Shown here one piece after another: positions 24,193 to 32,714 of a stretch of DNA of 64,000 nt (the first letter of the stretch is position 1; every line of letters begins with the position of its first letter). The stretch covers positions 460,343-524,342 of the forward strand of contig NZ_FUYN01000002.1 in the NCBI RefSeq assembly GCF_900168025.1. The letters are read 5' to 3'. Origin of the DNA: Acetoanaerobium noterae (GTDB taxonomy: Bacteria; Bacillota; Clostridia; Peptostreptococcales; Filifactoraceae). A program made the translations under genes and the position numbers. The notes beneath the pieces were generated by a model. That model did not search any database and was not told where the DNA came from. It was given only the letters and a program-made list of their open reading frames with translations.

Positions 24193-25171
24193 AAATCTTA
24201 TTATTTATGTGTCTAGAGTATTTGAGGCTTCTTTTAATTTAGCTTTTGAGCAATTTATTTTTGAGAATTGCAAGGAAGATGAGGTGATTTTGTATCTATG
24301 GCAAAATGACAAGACAATAGTGGTAGGAAGACATCAAAACCCATATAAGGAATGCAGTGTAGACAAGCTAAAGGCTGATAAGGTTGACCTTGTAAGAAGA
24401 GCCTCGGGCGGGGGAGCTGTCTATCATGATTTGGGGAATCTGAATTTTACGTTTATATCACAGGAAAATAATTACGATATAAGCAAGAATTACGGCATTA
24501 TATTAGATTCACTTCGAGCTTTTGATATAGGAGGAGAAATATCTGGAAGAAATGACCTCACAGTAGATGGAGCTAAGTTTTCAGGAAGTGCCTTTATGTC
24601 AGATAATCAAGCTAGGTGTCATCATGGAACCCTGCTAATAGATACGGATATGGAGGCTTTAGCGAGGTATCTGACTCCATCAAAGCTCAAGATAAGCTCA
24701 AAAGGCATAGAGTCAGTAAAATCAAGAGTTGTGAACATTAGAAAAATAAATCCTGATATCACTCCACTAAAGCTCATAAATCAAATTATAGAAGCATTTT
24801 GTAAAGCCTATGATACTCATACATTTCCGGTTTATATTGATAGGGAATCAGCAGTTGAAAAGGTTTTAGAAAAAGAGCATAGCTATAGAAACTGGGACTG
24901 GACCTATGCTCTTACACCTAAATTTGATATAAGCTATGAAGCTAAATTCGCTTGGGGCATTTTTGAAATGGATTTGGTGATTAAAAGCGGTGTTATAAAA
25001 ACTGTTTTTATTAATACAGACTGTATTTTAAGCGAATCCTTTGAAAAATTAAAATCAGATTTAGTAGGTGTGAAGCTAGAAAAAGACGAGCTTTGTAAAG
25101 CTATATCAGGCTCGCTAAAAAATCCAGATATAATATCAGATATTTGCTTATTTTTGAGTGACAAGATTTAA
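24185..25171 (+). CDS. lplA: Lipoate-protein ligase A
   Basis: 328 aa, TTG start overlapping the lpdA stop by 8 nt, with GAGGGGAAAGGG upstream, so translation is coupled. Residues ~30-190 are the biotin/lipoate ligase catalytic domain: TIVVGRHQNP, RRASGGGAVYHDLGNLNFTF, DLTVDGAKFSGSAF with the catalytic Lys, and HHGTLLIDTD. A C-terminal accessory domain follows. It activates free lipoate with ATP and attaches it to lipoyl domains, here the LpdA lipoyl domain and GcvH. The C-terminus overlaps the convergent gene by 24 nt. Confidence 0.92.
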   Translation: MPKNLIIYVSRVFEASFNLAFEQFIFENCKEDEVILYLWQNDKTIVVGRHQNPYKECSVDKLKADKVDLVRRASGGGAVYHDLGNLNFTFISQENNYDISKNYGIILDSLRAFDIGGEISGRNDLTVDGAKFSGSAFMSDNQARCHHGTLLIDTDMEALARYLTPSKLKISSKGIESVKSRVVNIRKINPDITPLKLINQIIEAFCKAYDTHTFPVYIDRESAVEKVLEKEHSYRNWDWTYALTPKFDISYEAKFAWGIFEMDLVIKSGVIKTVFINTDCILSESFEKLKSDLVGVKLEKDELCKAISGSLKNPDIISDICLFLSDKI

Positions 25172-26179
25172 TAGCTCTAGAAGAAGTTCAATATCTTGTG
25201 TAGTAAGATATAGCTTTTCATCTAATTTAAGCTTCTTTTCACTTAGCTTTCCTATATTCGAGTTATTTTTGTACACACTTCCATTAATAAAATTGATAGT
25301 ATAATTCTCGTGACCTGAGGATATAAGAGCACTTCTTAGGGATGAATCATAGCTGTATGAAGCATCTAGCTCGCTTTGCACGATAAGTGCAAGGTCTAGA
25401 TATACATCTTCATTAAACATGATGCCTTGATAGCTGGTTTCATTAATTAAAACATCTTTGTAGTCATCTGGCGAAATATCCTCTAGTGACTCGGGATATG
25501 GAGGTTTTGGAGCTTCGCCAATTGCAATTGCCCATTTTCTTTCGTCGTAAATAGGCTTAAGCTTAGATTCTGATATCCAGTAGAAATAAGGCTTTGTTGG
25601 GGATTTTTTATTGTAGGGATCAGCCACATAAAATTTTTGATTTTGAGCATCATAGCCTGTCAGAAGAACTGCATGGTTATTTCTAAGGAGCCACTGCTTT
25701 TCACCCTCTATATCAAATTGTTTATAAAAAGGCTTTGCCCATCCCATCGTGGCATAGATAACTACGGGATTGCCACTTAGTAATTCTTTTTTTATATCCT
25801 CTAGCTCTGAGCCTGAGATGTCTCTAGTAATACTTGGCATATATGTGTTAGCGTACTCAGACAGTGGCTTAGGATATATTGTAGTTCTTATTTTTTCACT
25901 AGGTGAATATGGAGAGCCTGCAAAGCCTTTAGCTGGGTCAGTAGTAGTTTTTGGCATGGCATCTAAAAAATCCTTTAGGGTTACATCATTTGTTAGACCT
26001 TTTGATTTCAAAGCCATAAGAAGAGCAGTAGGCTCACATCCAACTACAGCTCTAGTAGGATAAAGCTGAGAAACATAAGGCACATCTATTACTATATAAT
26101 CTGAAGTAGAATCAGCAAAAGCAAATGAAAAGATTGATAACAAAGTAAATGCAAGAATAGTAGCTAGGATTTTTTTCAT
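25148..26179 (-). CDS. Secreted C39-like peptidase-domain protein
   Basis: 343 aa. Signal peptide MKKILATILAFTLLSIFSFAFA. Residues ~28-215 match the peptidase_C39_2 family: VPYVSQLYPTRAVVGCEPTALLMALK carries the putative catalytic Cys (GCEPTA), and NHAVLLTGYD with VADPYNKK supplies the His and Asp/Asn region. The C-terminal ~110 residues contain a weak copper-amine-oxidase-N-like pattern (NFINGSVYKN). Predicted extracellular cysteine peptidase or bacteriocin-type processing fold; target unknown. Ribosome site AAAGGAGG. Confidence 0.78.
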   Translation of the reverse strand: MKKILATILAFTLLSIFSFAFADSTSDYIVIDVPYVSQLYPTRAVVGCEPTALLMALKSKGLTNDVTLKDFLDAMPKTTTDPAKGFAGSPYSPSEKIRTTIYPKPLSEYANTYMPSITRDISGSELEDIKKELLSGNPVVIYATMGWAKPFYKQFDIEGEKQWLLRNNHAVLLTGYDAQNQKFYVADPYNKKSPTKPYFYWISESKLKPIYDERKWAIAIGEAPKPPYPESLEDISPDDYKDVLINETSYQGIMFNEDVYLDLALIVQSELDASYSYDSSLRSALISSGHENYTINFINGSVYKNNSNIGKLSEKKLKLDEKLYLTTQDIELLLELLNLVTQK

Positions 26180-26349
26180 GTATGTCCTCCTTTAGAAATG
26201 TTGTAAGAAACTAACTTATTCTTGCTAGATACCCTCATTAGAAGGTAACTATCATGGATTGATGCTAAATAAATTATTATTCCTTTGTTTCATGAGTTCC
26301 TATTATCTTAATTATAGTTATATATTCAGCTTAAATAGGTTAATTTATT

Positions 26350-26377
26350 TTGAAGAAGCTAGCAAATCATGTATAAT
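26350..26377 (+). promoter_or_regulatory. Probable promoter of the polysaccharide dehydratase gene
   Basis: TTGAAG (26350-26355), 16-nt spacer, TATAAT (26372-26377), 32 nt before the start codon. Confidence 0.5.
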
Positions 26378-26409
26378 TATAGTAAGTAAGCTTTGAAAGG
26401 AACTAAGAT

Positions 26410-28281
26410 ATGAGGGAGATTTTATCAAATAAATTAATTAGGAAACTAGTACTGCTATTTGCCGATGCGGCACTTGTAAATCTAGCTGCATTACTTGCGC
26501 TAGAGATTAGATTTGATTTTAATATTACAGGAAGCAATATAGAATATAAGATTGCTTTTATAGATCATTTTGTTATCTATACTTGTATTGTGTTGGTGAT
26601 ATTTTACTTATTTGGGCTCTATAGAAGTTTATGGAGATATGCAAGCATTAATGAAATGATGTCGATTGCACTATCTGCTTTTTGGTCTAATATAGCAATA
26701 TATATTACTTTTTTACTGCTTGATGTAAATATGCCTAGAAGCTTTTACATAATAAATATGTTTACTATGGCTGCATTTGTTGGGGGACTTAGGTTTTCAT
26801 ATAGAGTGCTTAGACGTATAGAAATGGGAAAGCTACAGACCAATAAACTAAATAGGCCTCTGTCAAAGGTACTTATTATAGGAGCGGGAGAAGCAGGGGT
26901 TATGACTGCGAAAGAACTTCTTAGAACTCCGGATATGAATAAGGTTTTAGTTGGATTTGTAGATGACGATTCAAACAAAATAGGGAAAAAAATAAATGGT
27001 ATACCTATTGTAGCTGATATAAGCTCGGGAGTGAAATTTTTAGATGATGTAGATGAAATCATTTTAGCGATGCCTTCGATTACTCATAAAAGAAGAAAAG
27101 AAATTATAGAAATATATAAAGATTCTGGTGTGAAGATGAAGATTCTTCCAGGGATATACGAACTTATAGATGGACAAGTAGATATTAAAAAAATTAGAGA
27201 TGTGGATATTGAGGATTTACTTGGTAGGGATTCTATAGCTCTTGATAATACTCAAATAGCTGAAGATATAAAAAACAAAACAGTTATAGTAACTGGAGGG
27301 GGAGGCTCCATAGGCTCGGAGCTATGTAGACAGATAGCTAGTTTTTCTCCAAAGCTACTTATAATATTTGATATATATGAAAACTCAGCATATGATATCC
27401 AAAACGAGCTTAAGTCTAAATATCCCACACTTCCACTAAAAGTGCTTATAGGCTCTGTAAGAGATATAAATAGGCTAGATGAGATTTTTTCCAAATACAG
27501 GCCACAGCTTGTATTTCATGCGGCGGCTCATAAGCATGTACCACTTATGGAAGATAGCCCTTTTGAAGCTATCAAGAACAATACAGTAGGGACTAAGAAC
27601 GTTTCTGAAATAGCTGGGAAATACGAAGTTCAAAGGTTTGTACTAATTTCTACTGATAAAGCTGTCAACCCTACAAATATAATGGGAGCTAGCAAAAGGC
27701 TTGCTGAGCTAGTCATTCAAGATATGAACAAGAAATATAAGACTGAATATGTAGCAGTTAGATTTGGAAATGTTCTAGGAAGCAATGGAAGTGTTATTCC
27801 GTTATTTAAAAAGCAGATTGAAAAAGGTGGACCTATTACAGTGACTCATCCTGACATCATAAGATATTTTATGACTATTCCAGAAGCAGTTCAATTGGTG
27901 CTTCAAGCTGGCTCAATGGCAAAGGGTGGAGAAATATTTATTTTGGATATGGGAGAGCCTGTTAAAATAGTTGATTTAGCAGAGGATTTAATTAGATTAT
28001 CTGGATTTGAGCCTTATGAGGATATAGATATAGAGTTTACTGGACTTAGACCAGGTGAAAAATTATTTGAAGAGCTACTTCTTGCAGAAGAAGGTATATT
28101 AGATACCAAGCATGAAAAGATTTTTGTAGGAAAGCCATTTGATAAGGATGATGATTTCACTAGAAAAAGTCTAGATGGAATTATAGAATCTACATTCGAA
28201 GGAAACTATTCTCAGCTAGAGCAAAGAATAAAATTTTTAATACCGAGCTACAGAGATAAATTGCAGCATAAAAAAGCTTAA
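26410..28281 (+). CDS. Membrane-anchored nucleotide-sugar 4,6-dehydratase (CapD/PglF/WbpM family)
   Basis: 623 aa. Four N-terminal membrane helices (residues ~10-130), a first Rossmann-like CoA-binding region (VLIIGAGEAGVMTAKEL), then an extended SDR catalytic domain (VTGGGGSIGSELCRQI, residues ~293-310) and a downstream STDKAVNPTNIMGASKR segment, the family's variant active site in which Met replaces the usual SDR Tyr. These proteins convert UDP-GlcNAc to its 4-keto-6-deoxy product for glycan, S-layer or pilin/flagellin glycosylation. No other glycan genes are adjacent. Own promoter and terminator. Confidence 0.9.
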   Translation: MREILSNKLIRKLVLLFADAALVNLAALLALEIRFDFNITGSNIEYKIAFIDHFVIYTCIVLVIFYLFGLYRSLWRYASINEMMSIALSAFWSNIAIYITFLLLDVNMPRSFYIINMFTMAAFVGGLRFSYRVLRRIEMGKLQTNKLNRPLSKVLIIGAGEAGVMTAKELLRTPDMNKVLVGFVDDDSNKIGKKINGIPIVADISSGVKFLDDVDEIILAMPSITHKRRKEIIEIYKDSGVKMKILPGIYELIDGQVDIKKIRDVDIEDLLGRDSIALDNTQIAEDIKNKTVIVTGGGGSIGSELCRQIASFSPKLLIIFDIYENSAYDIQNELKSKYPTLPLKVLIGSVRDINRLDEIFSKYRPQLVFHAAAHKHVPLMEDSPFEAIKNNTVGTKNVSEIAGKYEVQRFVLISTDKAVNPTNIMGASKRLAELVIQDMNKKYKTEYVAVRFGNVLGSNGSVIPLFKKQIEKGGPITVTHPDIIRYFMTIPEAVQLVLQAGSMAKGGEIFILDMGEPVKIVDLAEDLIRLSGFEPYEDIDIEFTGLRPGEKLFEELLLAEEGILDTKHEKIFVGKPFDKDDDFTRKSLDGIIESTFEGNYSQLEQRIKFLIPSYRDKLQHKKA

Positions 28282-28330
28282 AATGATATAACGAAACAAT
28301 AGATATTCTTATAAATTGTTGCTTAAATCA

Positions 28331-28357
28331 AAATGCCCTAAATTGAGGGCATTTTTT
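28331..28357 (+). terminator. Terminator after the sugar dehydratase gene
   Basis: AAATGCCCT-AAATTG-AGGGCATTT followed by TTTT. Confidence 0.9.
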
Positions 28358-28461
28358 TGTGTTATAAAATTGTAATACAATTTTAGTTATTTTCAAAAGT
28401 ATATAGGGTATAACTAAATAGAAAGCCTTTTGGCTAAAAATAAAAAGGAGGAAAAGGGATA

Positions 28462-30102
28462 ATGAAAAAACTTTTATCTTTAATTACAGTTATGGCTGTT
28501 ATTTTAACACTGATACCTTTTCAATCAACATTTGCGGCTACACCTGCTAGCAAAGTTAGAGTAAGTGATAAGGTGTGGGTTGGTAATATGGAGGCGCAGC
28601 ACGGAGCTTTAGTTACATTTACTGAAGATAGTAACAATGCTTGGGAGGATACTCAAAATCTGACACTTAGATTGCCTGATGGAGTATCCTGGAACAAATT
28701 CACAAGAATCAATGCTAGATTAATTAACATGGCTGATGTTGATGGCAGAGATTTAACTATTAAGTTAGTAAATACAAAAAATATAGACAGAATTGTATTA
28801 GACCCATATTTTGATATAGAGCGTAGCGTAGAAAAAGGAGATTTAGTTCTTAGAGTTTATAGAGGCGATGTTGCTGATTCTGATAAGGAATTAGTAGTTG
28901 CTGAAATCAAGGACTATGGAGCAAAATTGACAAGCTCTGATATTGCTGAATTTAACTTTATTAAGCCTGGAAGCAAAGAAGTAGTAGTATATCTAGAAGA
29001 ATTCATAGATGGATCTTTAGTTGATACACAAACCTATGACTTAGAAGTTGAAAACGCTGAAATTGACAAAGCTAAGGGAATAGAAATTAAAAGATTAACT
29101 GGAGACAAGAAGTTAACAGCTACTATGAATGGAGATTACGTTAAGCTAAATGTAGATAAAACTCCTGGGAAAAGTAAATGGGAGCTTAAATTTACTATCA
29201 CTCCTGAAAAAGAATACGAAGGAGATATAGTGCTTAACTTAGAAGGAAGAGGCGTAGAGGATAGTATTACTCTTGGAACAGTTCTTAAAAATGTAGATAT
29301 GATGACAGGTACAGCTACTAGCATAGGTCTTGGATTTCAAGATCAAGATGTTGCTGGTATAGAAATTACTGAAATGGAAAGAGGAACACTTCTAAAAGGA
29401 GTTTATACTATAGCTATAAATCCAGAATACAAAGGTTTAGTATTTACAGATGCAAAGCTTAATGTAACAGAAGGAAATATTGATATTGATAACTTTGAAT
29501 ATAGAGATGGAAAATTTGTGTTTGAAGTAAAATCAGCATCTACTAGAGCATCAAAAATAGTTATTAATGATATCAAGGTAACTGTTGACCAATTTGGATA
29601 TTTAGGAGATTATAAAGGCGAGCTTATTTTTAATCATGATAAATCAGATCAGATTAAGATAGATGAGGAAGTATTATTTACTGCTACAGGCTCTAAACCT
29701 TCTGAAGGACAAGCTAAATATGTAGGACAGTTCATTATTGGAAGTCCAAGCTTTATTATAACTACAAATGGAATAAATAGAGTAGAGACTTTTGATGTAG
29801 CACCATATATTCAAGATAACAGAACTATGATGTCAGTTAAAGCTGCTGGAGTGGCTCTAGATGCAAAAGTAAGCTATGATGCAGACAAAAAAATGGTTAC
29901 TGTAGAGTCAGGTGATACGAAAGCTACTATGACTATTGGAAGTAAGATTCTAAACATCAATGGCGAAGAAAAAGAAATGGATACAGAAGCGGTTATAAGC
30001 AATAGCAGAACATTTATACCTCTTGCTTTTCTAGCGGATGTATTTGACGCTGAGCTTAAATGGGATAACGTTACAAAAACTGTAACTATAATGAAAAATT
30101 AG
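28462..30102 (+). CDS. Secreted copper-amine-oxidase N-terminal-domain protein
   Basis: 546 aa. Signal peptide MKKLLSLITVMAVILTLIPFQSTFA. Residues ~25-420 are a long beta-rich region without a domain I recognise; it has an alternating Lys/Asp-rich character typical of clostridial envelope proteins. Residues ~435-546 are a copper-amine-oxidase-N domain (ETFDVAPYIQDNRTMMSVKAAGVALDA, then SRTFIPLAFLADVFDAELKWD), the same repeat type as in the protein at 1348-2145 but at the C-terminus. Ribosome site AAAGGAGG. Own terminator at 30139-30180. Probably a structural surface protein. Confidence 0.78.
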   Translation: MKKLLSLITVMAVILTLIPFQSTFAATPASKVRVSDKVWVGNMEAQHGALVTFTEDSNNAWEDTQNLTLRLPDGVSWNKFTRINARLINMADVDGRDLTIKLVNTKNIDRIVLDPYFDIERSVEKGDLVLRVYRGDVADSDKELVVAEIKDYGAKLTSSDIAEFNFIKPGSKEVVVYLEEFIDGSLVDTQTYDLEVENAEIDKAKGIEIKRLTGDKKLTATMNGDYVKLNVDKTPGKSKWELKFTITPEKEYEGDIVLNLEGRGVEDSITLGTVLKNVDMMTGTATSIGLGFQDQDVAGIEITEMERGTLLKGVYTIAINPEYKGLVFTDAKLNVTEGNIDIDNFEYRDGKFVFEVKSASTRASKIVINDIKVTVDQFGYLGDYKGELIFNHDKSDQIKIDEEVLFTATGSKPSEGQAKYVGQFIIGSPSFIITTNGINRVETFDVAPYIQDNRTMMSVKAAGVALDAKVSYDADKKMVTVESGDTKATMTIGSKILNINGEEKEMDTEAVISNSRTFIPLAFLADVFDAELKWDNVTKTVTIMKN

Positions 30103-30138
30103 TAGAATTTTAGTAAATATAATATTAGATTAAGCAAG

Positions 30139-30180
30139 GGCACTTAGAGCTGATAATTTAGTTCTAAGTGCCTTATTGTT
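30139..30180 (+). terminator. Terminator after the copper-amine-oxidase-N gene
   Basis: GGCACTTAGAGCT ... AGTTCTAAGTGCC then TTATTGTTTTT. Confidence 0.85.
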
Positions 30181-30266
30181 TTTAAAATAATAATTCTAAC
30201 GATGCAAGATACTTTAGTTTATACTATAATGGTAATATATTGGTTTGATAGTCAAAGGAGAAAAAA

Positions 30267-30851
30267 ATGAAAAAGATTTATAAAACAATGCTACTTATGT
30301 TGATAGTGATACTAGCAACTATCTCGGTTACATTTTTTGTAACCAATAAATTTCACGAGCAAGAGCTTTATTCAGCGTCTGGAGTTTTAGAACAGGTAAA
30401 GGATATTTCGGAATTAAATACTGTAGAAATGTATTTCAATGAAATCATAGATTTTAAAAATGCTAAGCTATTCAACAACTTCCAAATACCTTTTACTGAG
30501 AAATCATTTATTTTTACTGTAAAAAGCAAAGTGAAAGCGGGAGTTGATCTTAGCGGCATTGACGAAGGAGATATCGCTATTTCTGGAAAGAGCTTGCTTA
30601 TCAAGCTACCTAATCCAACGATTACATCAAAGGAGATACTTTCATATAAGGTTTATGATGAAAAGAATGGATTATTTAACGAGGTAACTACAGAAGATAC
30701 CTTAAAAGCACTTGAGCTATTTGAAAAAGATATGGAAGAACAAGCACTAAGCAGTGGAATTATAGAAAAATCAAAAGAAAATACGGAGCATATTATTAGA
30801 AATTTTTTTTTATCCTATGGATTTGAATCAATTGAGCTTGAATGGAAGTAA
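30267..30851 (+). CDS. DUF4230-like membrane-anchored protein
   Basis: 194 aa. N-terminal signal anchor at residues ~6-27, then an extracytoplasmic domain. The segment VLEQVKDISELNTVEMYFNE, the central IDEGDIAISGKSLLIKLPNPTI and the C-terminal IIRNFFLSYGFESIELEW follow the pattern of DUF4230 proteins, which are of unknown function. Start ATG with AAAGGAG upstream. It lies alone, 171 nt before the HD-GYP gene. Family assignment is from memory of the pattern and is moderately sure. Confidence 0.65.
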   Translation: MKKIYKTMLLMLIVILATISVTFFVTNKFHEQELYSASGVLEQVKDISELNTVEMYFNEIIDFKNAKLFNNFQIPFTEKSFIFTVKSKVKAGVDLSGIDEGDIAISGKSLLIKLPNPTITSKEILSYKVYDEKNGLFNEVTTEDTLKALELFEKDMEEQALSSGIIEKSKENTEHIIRNFFLSYGFESIELEWK

Positions 30852-30925
30852 AAAAAAATTGAACTATTTATGTCTGTAATATTAAGGATGAAAAACTAGA
30901 TATTATTCATATATATTATTTTTTT

Positions 30926-30950
30926 ATTTTATCACAAAACGTGATAAAAT
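30926..30950. repeat. ATTTTATCAC/GTGATAAAAT inverted repeat
   Basis: 10-bp perfect arms with a 5-nt spacer, between the DUF4230 gene and the HD-GYP gene. Weak T-run. Either a terminator or an operator for the downstream gene. Confidence 0.5.
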
Positions 30951-31022
30951 TTAGACAGAATTGCAAGAATAATTTTAATCTTTTAATTACTCTTAAAAAA
31001 TTTGTCGCAAAAGGAGCACCAT

Positions 31023-32681
31023 ATGATTCGAAGCATAAGGACAAAAGTTATCATCAGCATGATGTCGCTAGTCATACTATCAGGTATGTTTCTAGGCTAT
31101 GTAAATTACATGGATTCAGAAAAGCTAGCAATAGATATTATTAAAAGAAATAATAAGGCTGAACTAGAAAATATAAATGAGTATTACTTTGAAAAGCTCA
31201 TATTTGACATGGAATATATTGTTGAAGCTTGGGCTAATAATCCACAAATTACAAACTATGTTAAGTCTGATGATAACCATTATGTAAGAAGCATTCCTGA
31301 AGATTTTATTAATATTTATGAAAAATGGCTAGGTTTAACTGAATCAATGAAAAATGTAACTTGGCTCTATTATGCTTTAGAGGAAGACGGCTCTATATAT
31401 ATTGCTCCAGTTGATGAAACTATGCCTCTTGATTACGATGCTAGAAGCAGAGACTGGTATAAAGGCACAGCAAATAAGCATGGAGAGATATTTTGGACTG
31501 AGCCTTATATAGATGCTGGAGATTCAGGAAAGCTGCTCCAGACAGTATCAAAAGCTGTATACAAGGACAATAAACTCAGGGGAGTTGTTGGACTGGATAT
31601 TGAGCTTGAAAAATTCACAGAAATAATTGAAGGACTTAGCTATTCAAAGCAATCGAATATATTTTTACTAAATGAAAAATTAGAGGTTTTGGCATCTAAT
31701 GAAAATGCTCCAGAAAATTTAAGCACATATGCTAAGAAAGCTGTAAGCGGTGAGCAAGAGCTGTTTACTCTAGATAAAATTCAATATGTATCTACCTATG
31801 TACCTATCAGTATAAATAACTGGAAGCTAGTTGCACTTACTCAGACAAATTTAAATGAAGAGCTTAATTCAATTCGTGACAGAATACTAACCATAGTCTT
31901 ATTGACCATATTGCTTGGAATTATTATGTCACTTATACTTTCAAGAAACTTACTAAAACCTCTTAGGTCACTTATTTTAACTACGGAAAAAGTCAGCGAT
32001 GGAGATTTCAAGGTCAGAAGCACTATAACTTCTAATGATGAATTTTCAGTACTTTCCATGAGCTTCAACTCAATGCTAGACGATATAGAAAATCTGATAG
32101 CTCAAAGGGATGAAAATTATATTAAAACAGTTACAGTTCTTGCCAATGCAATTGAAGCATCTGACGAATATACTAGAGGTCATTGCGATAGAGTGGGAGA
32201 CATTGCACTTCAAATAGCAGATAAGTTAAATCTGACAAGCAAACAAAAAAACAACTTGAGGTTTGCCTGCATACTTCACGATGTAGGGAAAATTGGAATA
32301 AGTGATAGGATTTTAAACAAACCAGGTTCACTTACAGATGCAGAGTACGAAATAATCAAGAAGCATCCTGAGATAGGCTTTGAGATAATTAAAGAAATTG
32401 ATTTTCTTGAAGAGCCAGCAAATATAATGCTTGAGCATCATGAGAGAATAGATGGAAGAGGATATCCTCAAGGACTTAAAGATGAGGATATAAGAATAGA
32501 AGCCAAAATTTTAGCTGTAGCCGATACCTATGATTCTATATCATCGGCCAGAGTATACAGGGACAGGATATTTACGAAAGATGAAATAAGAGAAGAGCTT
32601 CTAAAAAGCATAGGAACTCAGCTAGACGAAGAGGTAGTAATTGCACTTTTAGAAATACTAGAGGATGATATGAAAAACTAA
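31023..32681 (+). CDS. Membrane HD-GYP protein with extracellular Cache sensor (probable c-di-GMP phosphodiesterase)
   Basis: 552 aa. Start ATG at 31023 (MIRSIRTKV), 6 nt after AAAGGAG; an in-frame TTG 21 nt earlier overlaps that site. Signal helix ~8-25, a Cache-type sensor (residues ~35-285, with RSRDWYKGTANKHGEIFWTEPY), a second helix, a HAMP domain (LKPLRSLILTTEKVSDGDF) and an HD-GYP domain: HCDRVGD, LHDVGKIG (the HD) and HHERIDGRGYPQG (the GYP motif). It should hydrolyse c-di-GMP in response to an external small molecule. Followed 33 nt later by another c-di-GMP gene. Confidence 0.9.
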   Translation: MIRSIRTKVIISMMSLVILSGMFLGYVNYMDSEKLAIDIIKRNNKAELENINEYYFEKLIFDMEYIVEAWANNPQITNYVKSDDNHYVRSIPEDFINIYEKWLGLTESMKNVTWLYYALEEDGSIYIAPVDETMPLDYDARSRDWYKGTANKHGEIFWTEPYIDAGDSGKLLQTVSKAVYKDNKLRGVVGLDIELEKFTEIIEGLSYSKQSNIFLLNEKLEVLASNENAPENLSTYAKKAVSGEQELFTLDKIQYVSTYVPISINNWKLVALTQTNLNEELNSIRDRILTIVLLTILLGIIMSLILSRNLLKPLRSLILTTEKVSDGDFKVRSTITSNDEFSVLSMSFNSMLDDIENLIAQRDENYIKTVTVLANAIEASDEYTRGHCDRVGDIALQIADKLNLTSKQKNNLRFACILHDVGKIGISDRILNKPGSLTDAEYEIIKKHPEIGFEIIKEIDFLEEPANIMLEHHERIDGRGYPQGLKDEDIRIEAKILAVADTYDSISSARVYRDRIFTKDEIREELLKSIGTQLDEEVVIALLEILEDDMKN

Positions 32682-32714
32682 GTAAAATAATCAAACTTGA
32701 GAGGAGGGTTAATC

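Noticed and set aside
30941-31144. 67-aa plus-strand frame before the HD-GYP gene
   Set aside because: It overlaps the real HD-GYP start in another frame and has no ribosome site.
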